From: Paenirhizobium selenitireducens ATCC BAA-1503
GTDB lineage: Bacteria > Pseudomonadota > Alphaproteobacteria > Rhizobiales > Rhizobiaceae
Reading direction: 5' to 3'
NCBI RefSeq assembly: GCF_000518785.1
Contig: NZ_JAEG01000018.1
Span: forward strand, 1-64,000
Length of the DNA stretch: 64,000 bases
Position 1 is the first letter of the stretch; every line of letters starts with the position of its first letter. A program made the translations under genes and the position numbers. The notes beneath the pieces are model-generated. The model ran no database searches. It saw only the letters and a program-made list of their open reading frames with translations, and was not told the DNA's origin. Below are positions 15,770 through 23,564 of this stretch, piece after piece.

Positions 15770-16687
15770 TCACTTCACCGCCGGCACGGCCTTCAGATAG
15801 GCGGCGATCGCATCGCGGTCGGCGGGCGTCAGTTCCGCCAGGTTCTTCTGCACCTCGACCATCGAGCCGCCGACGCTGTCGAAGTCGGGGGTGAAGCCGG
15901 TTTCCAGATAGCTGGCGATGTCGCCTTGCGACCAGGCGCCGATGCTCTTCGAGCCGGGGGTGATGTTGGGGATGGTGCCCTGACCTTCCGGGTTCGGCCC
16001 GCCGGCGAGCCACTGGCCCGACTTGAAGCCGCCGAGCATGTCGCGCGGCGTATGGCATTCGCCGCAATGGCCGGGGCCCTCGACCAGATACTGGCCGAGT
16101 TTCACCTGGTCGTCGCCATCGGCGAGTTCGACACGCGGCGCATCGTTGAAATAGAGGAATTTCCACCCGCCGAGCGAAAGCCGAATGTTGAACGGGAAGG
16201 GCAGTTCGTGCGCGGGCGCCACCGCCTCGCTCGCCGGCAGCGTCTTGAGGAAGCCGAACAGGTCGTTGATGTCCTTCGGCGCCATGCGGGCATAGGAGCC
16301 ATAGGGGAAGGATGGGTAGAGATGCTCGCCGTCGCGGCCCACCCCGCGCGTCATCGCATCGCCGAATTCGGCCAGCGTCCAGGCGCCGATGCCGGCGGTG
16401 GGCGAGGAGGAGATGTTCGGCGCATGGAACGTGCCGAACGGGCTTTTCAGCGGCGCGCCGCCGGACAGGACGAGTCGAGCATCGCCCTCGGATTTCGCCG
16501 CCGCATGGCAGCTGGTGCAGCCGCCGGCAAAGAAGATGCGCCGGCCGTTGTCGAGGTCCGGCTGGCCGAGATCGGCCCAGACCGAAGCGTCCTGCCGCTC
16601 GGGCGCCGTGACGATGAGGAAGCCCGCGCCGCCGACCACGCCGAGCGCCACCAGCGCGCCCAGCCGTTTCAGCCATTTCGATGCCAT
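15770..16687 (-). CDS. Diheme c-type cytochrome
   Basis: 305 aa from ATG 16687; GGAGG lies seven bases upstream, so the longer TTG start at 16699 is rejected. An N-terminal signal anchor (WLKRLGALVALGVVGGAGFLIV) exports it. Two haem-binding motifs are present: CTSCH near residue 57 and CGECH near residue 205, with downstream methionines as likely sixth ligands. The two-domain layout resembles the cytochrome subunits of alcohol/aldehyde dehydrogenases and sulfur-oxidation cytochromes. No dehydrogenase subunit is adjacent. It is followed downstream by repeats and preceded by the cytochrome c' gene on the same strand. Confidence 0.88.
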   Translation of the reverse strand: MASKWLKRLGALVALGVVGGAGFLIVTAPERQDASVWADLGQPDLDNGRRIFFAGGCTSCHAAAKSEGDARLVLSGGAPLKSPFGTFHAPNISSSPTAGIGAWTLAEFGDAMTRGVGRDGEHLYPSFPYGSYARMAPKDINDLFGFLKTLPASEAVAPAHELPFPFNIRLSLGGWKFLYFNDAPRVELADGDDQVKLGQYLVEGPGHCGECHTPRDMLGGFKSGQWLAGGPNPEGQGTIPNITPGSKSIGAWSQGDIASYLETGFTPDFDSVGGSMVEVQKNLAELTPADRDAIAAYLKAVPAVK

Positions 16688-16788
16688 GGCGGCCTCCAAC
16701 CTCGATGTCTTCTGCTTGCGGATACGCGGCGCCGGCTGTCCTCAAGGCGAATGCGAGGGGCCGGCGCCGGTGGATCGTCTCGTCGGTC

Positions 16789-17232
16789 TTACTTCTTCAG
16801 GCGGTAGGTCTCATGACAGCTCGAGCAGGTCGCGCCGACGGCCTTCATCACGGCGCCGGTGCTGGCCTGGTCGGTCGGCATGGCGGCGAGCTGGGCTTCG
16901 GCCACCTTGGTCAGTTCCGCGGATTTCGCCTTGAAGTCATCCATGGCTTCCCAGATCTTCGGGCTTGCTTCCGAATCGAGACCCACTTCCGAGCCGGCCG
17001 GGAAATGGTTGGGGAAGTCCTTGCCGGCTTCGGCCATGGTGGTCAGCGAAGCCTTGACGACCTCCGCGTCGAAGGGCTTTTCGCCCTTGACGATCCCGCC
17101 GATGGCGCCCATCGCGCCGCCGACCTTCTTCATCATCTCCTGGCGCACGACCTGCGGCTCGTCTGCGGCGATCGCGGCGGTCAGGCCCAGTCCGGTGACG
17201 ATGGCGGCAGCCAGGACAAGTTTGAGCTTCAT
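16789..17232 (-). CDS. Cytochrome c' / c-556 family protein
   Basis: 147 aa with a clear signal peptide (MKLKLVLAAAIVTGLGLTAAIAA). The mature protein is a four-helix bundle with the haem motif CSSCH close to the C-terminus (VGATCSSCHETYRLKK), as in cytochrome c' and c-556. It is periplasmic; family roles include NO binding and electron transfer. The diheme cytochrome gene follows about 100 bases downstream. A near-consensus FNR site lies upstream at 17364-17377. Confidence 0.9.
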   Translation of the reverse strand: MKLKLVLAAAIVTGLGLTAAIAADEPQVVRQEMMKKVGGAMGAIGGIVKGEKPFDAEVVKASLTTMAEAGKDFPNHFPAGSEVGLDSEASPKIWEAMDDFKAKSAELTKVAEAQLAAMPTDQASTGAVMKAVGATCSSCHETYRLKK

Positions 17233-17363
17233 CGGGTATCTCCATTATGGCGGGCCGGACGGACCGGCGGTTGGATGGTAAGAATGCGCACGATGATGTT
17301 TGCAAAATTGTGCGACAGGAATGAAGTCACATTCAGGTGAAGTTGCGGCCTTCGTCCAAAGTT

Positions 17364-17377
17364 TTGATAAACATCAC
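17364..17377. promoter_or_regulatory. Near-consensus FNR/FixK box
   Basis: TTGATAAACATCAC matches TTGAT-N4-ATCAA at nine of ten positions. It lies 132 bases upstream of the cytochrome c' start and inside the gap to the LysE gene. Oxygen control of the cytochrome is inference. Confidence 0.45.
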
Positions 17378-17398
17378 GAATTGCCGGGCTTCCCGGGT

Positions 17399-18034
17399 TC
17401 AGGCTTTGGCCAGCCCGTGCCACAGCGTCAGCGCCGCCGCGGCGATCAGAAGTCCGCCCGCCGCCCGTCCGACCCAGATCGTCGCCGTCGGATTGCCGGT
17501 GAGCGTCGCCCGCGCCCGGTCGGCGGCCAGCGCCACGCCGCCATAGACGAGCGCCTGCGTGACGATGGTCATCAATCCCAGCACCAGCCCCTGCAGCCAG
17601 ATCGGCCCGTAGGCGGGTTTGAGAAACTGCGGATAGACGGCGATGACGAACAGATAGGCCTTGGGGTTCAACAGGCAGGTGGCGACGGCGCGGCGGAAGG
17701 TCTGCCACAGCGCGCCCCTGTCCTTCCGCTCCACCGCATCGACGGTGATCGCGCTTCTGACCAGCGTGTAGCCGATCCAGATCATGTAGAGCGCGCCGGC
17801 CATCAGGATCGGCGTGAAGAGTCTAGGCGCGAGCGCCAGCAGGAGCCCGGTGCCGAGCGTGCCGTAGAGCGTGTGCACCACGCCGCCGGTCATCATGCCG
17901 GAGGTGGCGACCAGCCCGGCGCGCCGTCCGCCCGAAAGCGCACTCACCAGGACATAGAGCATGTCCATGCCGGGAACGATGATGATGCCGGCGATCAGCA
18001 CCAGGAAAAGCCAGAGATTGTCGGCATAGCTCAT
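17399..18034 (-). CDS. LysE/RhtB-family amino-acid exporter
   Basis: 211 aa with six hydrophobic segments. The family signature occurs near the N-terminus: AGIIIVPGMDMLYVLVSALSGGRRAGLVATSGMMTGG, followed by LMAGALYMIWIGYTLV and FLLNPKA-like CLLNPKAYLFVIAVYPQF. Members export amino acids and small metabolites. It is divergent from a WYL-domain regulator (18164), which probably controls it; the intergenic gap is 129 bases. Confidence 0.9.
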   Translation of the reverse strand: MSYADNLWLFLVLIAGIIIVPGMDMLYVLVSALSGGRRAGLVATSGMMTGGVVHTLYGTLGTGLLLALAPRLFTPILMAGALYMIWIGYTLVRSAITVDAVERKDRGALWQTFRRAVATCLLNPKAYLFVIAVYPQFLKPAYGPIWLQGLVLGLMTIVTQALVYGGVALAADRARATLTGNPTATIWVGRAAGGLLIAAAALTLWHGLAKA

Positions 18035-18163
18035 GTCAGTATCCTTCGTCGTCGTGAAAGGCGATTGCGCATTTTCCGGCGAAAAATCAGCCGGTTTGTT
18101 CTTTCCTTAAGCGGGGCCAACTGACATGCTTGTGTCAGTAGCGTTTCGGGCGGGGAGGCAATT

Positions 18164-18868
18164 ATGCGAAAGGCGTCGCGGCTCTTCGAGATCATCCAGA
18201 TCCTCAGGCTGTCGCGCCGCGTCGTCACCGCGGCCGAGATTGCCGGGCAGCTGGAGGTAACGCCGCGCTCGATCTATCGCGACATCGCCGCCCTCCAGGC
18301 CATGCGCGTGCCGATCGAGGGCGAGCGCGGGTTGGGCTATATCCTGCGCCCCGGCTTCGATCTGCCGCCGCTGATGTTTTCGGTGGAGGAGACGGAGGCG
18401 ATCGTGCTCGGCCTGGCACTTCTGGAGCGCACGGCGGATACCGGGCTGAAACAGGCAGCCCGGCGGGTCAATGCCAAGATCGCCGGAGCCGTGCCGGAAC
18501 CGCTGCGCCAGGTGCTGCAAGGCAATGCGCTGCAGGCCTGGGGCTCTGTCGCGCCGGCACCCGAAGGGGTCGATCTCGCCATGGTCCGCGCCGCCATCCG
18601 CGACGAGCGCAAGCTGCTCATCGACTATCGCGACGAATGGGCCAATGCGACGGAGCGCACGGTGCGGCCGCTGGCGCTGGTCTACTACTCGGCCACCGCC
18701 GTCATCGTCGCCTGGTGCGAGCTGCGTATGGCCATCCGCAATTTCCGCGCCGACCGGGTCGAGGACTGCCAGCCGCTCGAGGATTTCTTTCTGGGCGAAG
18801 GCAACGCTTTGCGTGAACTGTGGACCGCCGGCTGGACGAGCGGCACGGTGGCCGCACCCGCCCAATAA
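18164..18868 (+). CDS. YafY-type HTH-WYL transcriptional regulator
   Basis: 234 aa. An N-terminal DeoR-like helix-turn-helix (SRLFEIIQILRLSRRVVTAAEIAGQLEVTPRSIYRDIAAL) is followed by the WYL domain from about residue 135. In it, DERKLLIDYRDEWANATERTVRPLALVYY and WCELRMAIRNFRADRV are the ligand-sensing Sm-like beta strands. The C-terminal WCX extension is short. The ATG is preceded by GGGGAGG. It is divergent from the LysE exporter and is its likely regulator. Confidence 0.9.
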   Translation: MRKASRLFEIIQILRLSRRVVTAAEIAGQLEVTPRSIYRDIAALQAMRVPIEGERGLGYILRPGFDLPPLMFSVEETEAIVLGLALLERTADTGLKQAARRVNAKIAGAVPEPLRQVLQGNALQAWGSVAPAPEGVDLAMVRAAIRDERKLLIDYRDEWANATERTVRPLALVYYSATAVIVAWCELRMAIRNFRADRVEDCQPLEDFFLGEGNALRELWTAGWTSGTVAAPAQ

Positions 18869-18963
18869 GCATGGTGCCCGCAGTGGTCGGTGAGGAAGCA
18901 CAGGATCGTGGTGACGCTGGCGCGCGAAAGGCGTCCCGCGCGAAACCGGGATCGTGGCAAATC

Positions 18964-19812
18964 CTAGAGGGCGAGATCCCGGCTTTCCTCGCGGCCGAAG
19001 CCGGTGATCTCGATGCGGTCGGCATGGACGGCGACGATCGCAAAGGCGTTCTCGTCGGCGGTGTCGACCATGCCCTTGATGTTGACGAAATGGGTGCCGC
19101 TCAGCAGGCCGTAATTGCCGGCGTGATTGTGGCCGCAGAAATAGCCGATGGCGGCGGGCGAGGCGGCGATCAGCGCCGAAACCTCTTCGGCGCCCCACAG
19201 ATTGTGGTCGCTCGCCGGGTGGAGCGGATAGTGCCCGAACACGATCGCCCGCTCGCCGGCCGCATCGGCCAGCCGCAGCCGCTCGCCGAGCCACGCGACC
19301 TGCGGTGCGCTCATGCCGGCATTCCACGTCTGCGCATTGGCCGCACCCGCCGCGGTCAGCAAGGCCAGCCGCTCGGCCGCCTCGACCCGGCGCGGATCGT
19401 CGAGCGGCGGGGCGAACAAGGAAACCTCGTTGCCGTCGGTCAGGATCAGCCTGACCCCGTTGACGACAAAGTCGTGATAGGGCGCTGGCATGCCGAGCCT
19501 GGCATGGACGTCTGCCAGCCTGTCGGCGGCGACGGCAAAATCGTGATTGCCGGGCAGGAAGTGATGCGGATGGCGCAGCGTCTCGAAGAGCGGCAGCACG
19601 CGGTCGAAATTCTCCCAGTCCCGGTCGATCACGTCGCCGAGCGTCACGACGAAGTCGAGATCTTCGCCGTTGAACCGCGCGATCGCCGCCTCGAGCTTGC
19701 CGAGGCTTTGCGCATAGTGGCGGTTCAGGCGCTCGTTCGGCTCGATCGGCGCATATTGCGGATCGGCGATCAGGCCGAAGCGGAGGAGGGGGGAGGACTG
19801 CTGGGAGGACAT
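18964..19812 (-). CDS. Calcineurin-like metallophosphoesterase
   Basis: 282 aa from ATG 19812 (a GTG at 19821 would add three residues). Metal-binding motifs appear in order: FGLIADPQYA (D-x-Q instead of D-x-H), VTLGDVIDRDW, LPGNHDFAV, FGHYPLHP and CGHNHAGNYG. The first-motif Gln and overall layout match the Mn-dependent ADP-ribose/CDP-alcohol diphosphatase group, so a soluble nucleotide-diphosphate hydrolase is likely. It is a single gene, facing the WYL regulator tail to tail. Confidence 0.87.
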   Translation of the reverse strand: MSSQQSSPLLRFGLIADPQYAPIEPNERLNRHYAQSLGKLEAAIARFNGEDLDFVVTLGDVIDRDWENFDRVLPLFETLRHPHHFLPGNHDFAVAADRLADVHARLGMPAPYHDFVVNGVRLILTDGNEVSLFAPPLDDPRRVEAAERLALLTAAGAANAQTWNAGMSAPQVAWLGERLRLADAAGERAIVFGHYPLHPASDHNLWGAEEVSALIAASPAAIGYFCGHNHAGNYGLLSGTHFVNIKGMVDTADENAFAIVAVHADRIEITGFGREESRDLAL

Positions 19813-19885
19813 TTTCGACACGTCATGAAAGGAATGGCCGCAGATAGGCCGAACGCATGACAGTCGTGTGACAGGGGAGGTTGGT

Positions 19886-19970
19886 CTTCTCCCCTGGTGG
19901 GAGAAGAAGCGAAATCGAGGGCTTAGCCGTAGGCTAAACCTCAGATTTCGCAGATGAGGGGGAGGGGTGG
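19886..19970. repeat. Palindromic repeat element, variant form
   Basis: Stem CTTCTCCC-ctggt-GGGAGAAG (19886-19906) is followed by a second inverted repeat GCGAAATC...GATTTCGC (19909-19951) enclosing TTAGCC-gta-GGCTAA, and a CAGATGAGGGGGAGGGG end. It lies on the toxin side of dinJ-yafQ. Confidence 0.65.
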
Positions 19971-19995
19971 CATGCCCGGATCATCTGGCTCCTCC

Positions 19996-20025
19996 GTCAT
20001 CCTCGGGCTTGACCCGAGGATCCAC
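19996..20025. repeat. Short alphaproteobacterial palindrome
   Basis: GTCATCCTCGGGCTTGACCCGAGGATCC: stem CCTCGGG-ctt-gaCCCGAGG. This sequence is a frequent intergenic repeat in Rhizobiales (from memory). The 19862-20120 gap contains only this and the preceding repeat. Confidence 0.6.
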
Positions 20026-20120
20026 GACGCGTCCAGCTTCGGCACGCAATGAAGGATCCGGTGCTGCTCTTGCAGCCCTGATGCAACCGGGCTGGATCTA
20101 TGCTTGCTCCGTGTCAGGTC

Positions 20121-20456
20121 TTACCTGAACAGCTCGGAATGGGTGCCGGTTCGCGTAAAAACAACCAGGTTCTGCTTTTCATCCAGCGTGTAGATCAAGA
20201 GAAAATCGCCGCCAATGTGGCACTCCCGATGATCTGCCCACTCCCCCGTCAACTCGTGATCTTTCCATTCCGCCGGCAGAGGCGCGTCGTTCGCGACGAG
20301 AAGGCCCATGACCTCCTTCAATTTGACCATATCGTAGCGCCCAGAATCGTTGAGACTTCTCCAGTCTCTGACGAATTGCTTCGTGTGGTCCGAGCAGCGA
20401 GGAAGCGAAGCCCGCTTCGATGAAGCCGGTTTGCTCTTGCCTTGCTTATGGCGCAC
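20121..20456 (-). CDS. YafQ-family toxin (RelE superfamily)
   Basis: 111 aa with GTG start at 20456, overlapping the antitoxin end by 11 bases. YafQ features are present: HTKQFVRDWRSLNDSG near the N-terminus, LPAEWKDHELTGEWADHRECHIGGDFLLIYTLDE, and a C-terminal VFTRTGTHSELF. The D-H-x-L-x-G-x-W and R-E-C-H-I-x-x-D-x-x-L-I-Y blocks are diagnostic. The toxin cleaves ribosome-bound mRNA. It has a longer basic N-terminus (HKQGKSKPASSKRASLPR) than E. coli YafQ (92 aa). Confidence 0.92.
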   Translation of the reverse strand: MRHKQGKSKPASSKRASLPRCSDHTKQFVRDWRSLNDSGRYDMVKLKEVMGLLVANDAPLPAEWKDHELTGEWADHRECHIGGDFLLIYTLDEKQNLVVFTRTGTHSELFR

Positions 20457-20727
20457 CGTTTCCAGCCTCGATTGAACCGATCAGCTCTTCGGCGGTGCCG
20501 AAATGGTTTCGGCGCGCGGCTTTAATGGCGCGCGCTTCCTCGATCGCGGCGACAGTCTCCGCATTCGGCCGGGTCAGTTCAATCGGGAGAGCCTTTTCGC
20601 GGGCAATCCTCGTCAGCATCATGCGCATCACATCGGAAACAGTCAGTCCGAGACTGTCGAGCACTTCGGTCGCATCATCCTTCAATGCGGCATCGATCCG
20701 TGCCCGGACATAAGCATTTGCGGCCAT
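20446..20727 (-). CDS. RelB/DinJ-family antitoxin
   Basis: 93 aa from ATG 20727 (MAANAYVRARIDAAL); an upstream in-frame start is less likely. The ribbon-helix-helix N-terminus is AYVRARIDAALKDDATEVLDSLGLTVSDVMRMMLTRIA, the standard RelB/DinJ pattern. The C-terminal TVAAIEEARAIKAARRNHFGTAEEL should wrap the toxin. It forms the DinJ-YafQ pair with the following gene and probably autoregulates. The locus has palindromic repeats on both sides. Confidence 0.92.
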   Translation of the reverse strand: MAANAYVRARIDAALKDDATEVLDSLGLTVSDVMRMMLTRIAREKALPIELTRPNAETVAAIEEARAIKAARRNHFGTAEELIGSIEAGNGAP

Positions 20728-20822
20728 TGTGAGCATCCTTCTTCTCTTCGAAAGCATGTAGCTCAAATGGGCATCAATTTCAAGACGGAGCTATGGGCGT
20801 TTCCGCCGCGAGTGTCTGGCAG

Positions 20823-20945
20823 CAATTACCCCTCATCCGCCTGCCGGCACCTTCTCCCCGTAAACGGGGAGAAGGGACGCGTGGCACCGTCGTGGCCGTC
20901 CCCTCTCCCCGCCTGCGGGGAGAGGGTCAGGGTGAGGGGCAAGGC
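20823..20945. repeat. Composite intergenic palindromic repeat
   Basis: CCCCTCATCCGCCTGCCGGCACC, then stem CTTCTCCCC-gtaaac-GGGGAGAAG. This is followed by CCCTCTCCCC-gcctgc-GGGGAGAGGG and GGTCAGGGTGAGGGG. It has the same architecture as 15592-15740. It lies upstream of dinJ and beyond the end of the ABC transporter operon. Confidence 0.85.
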
Positions 20946-20993
20946 CACGGCCACGGGAGAGGGCCGCACCACCGCGAGCTGATCAGCTCTCCC

Positions 20994-21503
20994 TCAGATC
21001 ACCCTCACCGCATAGACTTCCCCACCCGCGAGCGGCAGCAGGCGGTTGGCCATTTCGGCTTTCAGTTCCTCGTGGCGGGCGATTTCCTCAGGCGTCTTGT
21101 CGGCCTTGGCGCCGAGCGTGACGAATTCTTCGCGCACGTGGCCGGGCTTGATCACCGCCTCGACCGTCCTGCCGCGATAGCTGAAGCGAAAGACGTAAGG
21201 TCCCGGCGGGTCGGAGATCACGTCGCGGCCGCCGATCGACTTGTCGACGGTGAGCCGCCCCTCTGTCAGCGCGCGCGTCACCATCTCCAGCGCGTCGCGG
21301 CCGCCGGGGCCGGAAAATGCGGTGAGGATCGTCACTTCGCGCCGCTCCAGCGGCGTGTCCGACAAAAGCGGAAAGGCCGCCTGCATGGCCTTCAGCCCAT
21401 GCGCGACGCCGCCCGGGAAACCGCCGCCGTGATAGGCATTGATGCTGTCGAAGGTGAAGCTGATCGGGTGTCCGGCGTCGAGGACGGTGATCGTATTAGA
21501 CAT
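20994..21503 (-). CDS. Uncharacterised protein, possibly FmdE-like, last gene of ABC operon
   Basis: 169 aa. No family is certain. The segment SFTFDSINAYHGGGFPGGVAHGLKAMQAAFPLL, followed by TAFSGPGGRDALEMVTRALTEGRL, resembles the FmdE fold (FHGHxCPGxxxGxRxA ... D-A-I-Q-x-x-T). However, it lacks the metal-binding Cys of FmdE, having GGGFPGG instead. The C-terminal part FRFSYRGRTVEAVIKPGHVREEFV is unassigned. Its start overlaps the preceding gene by eight bases, so it is co-translated with the transporter operon. A role in handling the imported compound is inference. Confidence 0.6.
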   Translation of the reverse strand: MSNTITVLDAGHPISFTFDSINAYHGGGFPGGVAHGLKAMQAAFPLLSDTPLERREVTILTAFSGPGGRDALEMVTRALTEGRLTVDKSIGGRDVISDPPGPYVFRFSYRGRTVEAVIKPGHVREEFVTLGAKADKTPEEIARHEELKAEMANRLLPLAGGEVYAVRVI

Positions 21504-22806
21504 GGGCGAAGGCCTTCAGGTTGGGAACGAACCGGTCGAGGAAGCGCGTCGTCGCCGGCATGAAATGCGAACCGTGGTGGAACATCGGATCGAGCGAAGA
21601 GACGATCATCGTGCCCGGCGTCGAGACCTTGTCCTCGTAGAGGATCGGCCGGCCTTCGCCGTCGCGGGCAAGAACGGTCGCGCCTTCCGGCGGCACGAAC
21701 CAGCCGTGCAGGTGCCAGGTGACCTCCTTGTCGCCGATGTCCTGCATCAACGGATGCTTTGCCGCCGCTTCGGAGGCCCTGACGCCGAGATCGGCGGACG
21801 GATCGAGCCACCACCACCAGTTCGTCTCCGTCTCGGTGAAATCCACCGCCGGCAGCCAGAGGTCCGACCGGCTCTCGCCGAGCGCCACGACAGTGCCGCC
21901 GGCGTCGAGATGGCGGGCGACGATTTGCTTCTGGGCGATCATGCGCTGCGCCGGGGTGCGGCAGGGCACCCAGAGAATGTCGTCCGGCCGCAGCACGTCG
22001 CCGAGCTGTTCCGGTCTGCAGATCACGTCGAAGGCATGGGTATAGCGCGGGCCTTCGAGGCTGCGGATATTGTAATAGGTGCCCGACGAGGGGGCGACGA
22101 TGCGCCGGCCGGAGCGGGTCGAGGTGCGATGGCCGCCATAGGCCTCAGGCTCCGAGAGCGGCAGCACCTCGGCCGGCTTGGCCGGGTTTGCCGGCCACGG
22201 GTCGAAGCAGGGGCCGCCATTCGTCCAGGCGAGGATGCGGGCGGAAAGCTCGGGGGCCAGGCCCCATTCGAGGCCCATGCCGGCGAGGTCGTTGCCGGAA
22301 TGCGAGAAGATCCGCCCGCCGTTCGGCCGCGCCCAGACCCAGTCGACCGGGACCCTGGCGGCGCCCAGTCCATTGACGGCGACGGCACCCTCTGGCAGCG
22401 GGTTGCAACCGCGCCCGTAGAAGCCGGCGACGCCTTTGTTGGTCTCCAGCTTCTTGAGATCGATGCCGTCATAGATCGGGTGCGGATTGACCGTGGCAAG
22501 GTCGAAGTCGGCCCGCTTCGGCGCGGCGATAGGCCGGTACTGCGCCATGCCGTCGATGAGTGGGCGCACCATGTGGCCGTTGAAGAACCACCGGCCGCCC
22601 CGGTCGAGAAAGGCCGCAAGCGCGGGCTTCAGCGCGAGCATCGCATCCTGGTCGAGCTGCTGGCCGGTGATCAGGCCGCCATGGGCGGCGAGGATTTCCG
22701 CCGTCAGGTCGCTCTGCTCGACGATCACGGCCTCGCCACGCGTGACGGCCTCGAAGATGCCCGGCGATGGTTTGCCATAGGCGGATTTCAGGTAGATCGT
22801 GCTCAT
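21496..22806 (-). CDS. Uncharacterised cytoplasmic protein, fourth gene of ABC operon (ThuA/amidotransferase-like fold possible)
   Basis: 436 aa with no signal peptide. The N-terminal portion (KSAYGKPSPGIFEAVTRGEAVIVEQSDLTAEILAAHGGLITGQQLDQDAM and FLDRGGRWFFNGHMVRPLI) looks like the ThuA/class I amidotransferase-like Rossmann fold. A second similar half may start near residue 240 (DVLRPDDILWVPCRTPAQRM...HLDAGGTVVALGES). NWWWWLDPSADLG and DPMFHHGSHFMPATTRFL are distinctive. It overlaps the upstream ATPase gene by four bases (ATGA) and the downstream gene by eight. No enzyme function can be named. Confidence 0.6.
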   Translation of the reverse strand: MSTIYLKSAYGKPSPGIFEAVTRGEAVIVEQSDLTAEILAAHGGLITGQQLDQDAMLALKPALAAFLDRGGRWFFNGHMVRPLIDGMAQYRPIAAPKRADFDLATVNPHPIYDGIDLKKLETNKGVAGFYGRGCNPLPEGAVAVNGLGAARVPVDWVWARPNGGRIFSHSGNDLAGMGLEWGLAPELSARILAWTNGGPCFDPWPANPAKPAEVLPLSEPEAYGGHRTSTRSGRRIVAPSSGTYYNIRSLEGPRYTHAFDVICRPEQLGDVLRPDDILWVPCRTPAQRMIAQKQIVARHLDAGGTVVALGESRSDLWLPAVDFTETETNWWWWLDPSADLGVRASEAAAKHPLMQDIGDKEVTWHLHGWFVPPEGATVLARDGEGRPILYEDKVSTPGTMIVSSLDPMFHHGSHFMPATTRFLDRFVPNLKAFAHV

Positions 22807-23564
22807 GCTGCCTCTGTTCCGGCGAAGGCGGGCAGGATCGCCCGGCGTGTCTCGCCCGTGGGACCGTTGACCTCGACCCAGCGCATCGGCACGCCGTAGA
22901 GCTCGGAGAGCTTGTCCGGCTCGATCATCTGCGAAACCGGGCCGTGGATCTCGCCGCCGCCGCCCGGCATCATCAGCAGGACGTCGTCGGAAGCCGCCAG
23001 CGCGTGGTTGGGGTCGTGGGTGGTGAAGATGATCGCGAAGTCGCGCCGGAGCCTCAGCGTATCCAGCAGTTCGAGCGTCTTCGCCTGGTTGCCGAGATCG
23101 AGCGCCGAGGTCGGCTCGTCGAACACCAGCACCGGCGATCCGGTGGCGAGCGCTCGGGCGATCAGCACCATCTGCCGCTGCCCGCCCGACATGCGGTCGT
23201 AGCGGAGATTGGCGAGCGAGCAGGCGCCGACCTGCACGAGGGCTGCTTCGGCCGCCTCGCGGTCGGCGGCGGACGGCTGGCCGAACAGGCCGAGCTGCAC
23301 CGCGCGCCCCATGACGACGACCTCGAGGCCGGAGAGCTTGGCCTGCGAGGCGCCGTGTTGCGGCACATAGCCGGCGACCTTGGGCGCATGGCGTCTGCCC
23401 GAGGCGAGCGGCTGGAAGCCGAGCAGCGCGCGCAGCAGCGTGGTCTTGCCGCGGCCGTTCGGCCCGAGGATCGCCATGGATCGGCCGACCGGCACGGAAA
23501 AGCTGATGTCCTTGAACAGCGTGCGGGATCCGAAGGCGACGGATGCCTTGTCGAGGCCGATCAT
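22803..23564 (-). CDS. FepC/BtuD-type ABC transporter ATP-binding protein
   Basis: 253 aa. It has Walker A GPNGRGKTTLLRALLGF, the Q-loop region, signature MSGGQRQMVLIARALATGS, Walker B VLVFDEPTSALDLG and the switch FTTHDPNHALAASDDVLLM. The family energises uptake of iron-siderophores, haem, B12 or molybdate across the inner membrane. It overlaps the permease gene and the next gene by four bases each (ATGA), showing tight coupling within the five-gene operon. Confidence 0.93.
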   Translation of the reverse strand: MIGLDKASVAFGSRTLFKDISFSVPVGRSMAILGPNGRGKTTLLRALLGFQPLASGRRHAPKVAGYVPQHGASQAKLSGLEVVVMGRAVQLGLFGQPSAADREAAEAALVQVGACSLANLRYDRMSGGQRQMVLIARALATGSPVLVFDEPTSALDLGNQAKTLELLDTLRLRRDFAIIFTTHDPNHALAASDDVLLMMPGGGGEIHGPVSQMIEPDKLSELYGVPMRWVEVNGPTGETRRAILPAFAGTEAA

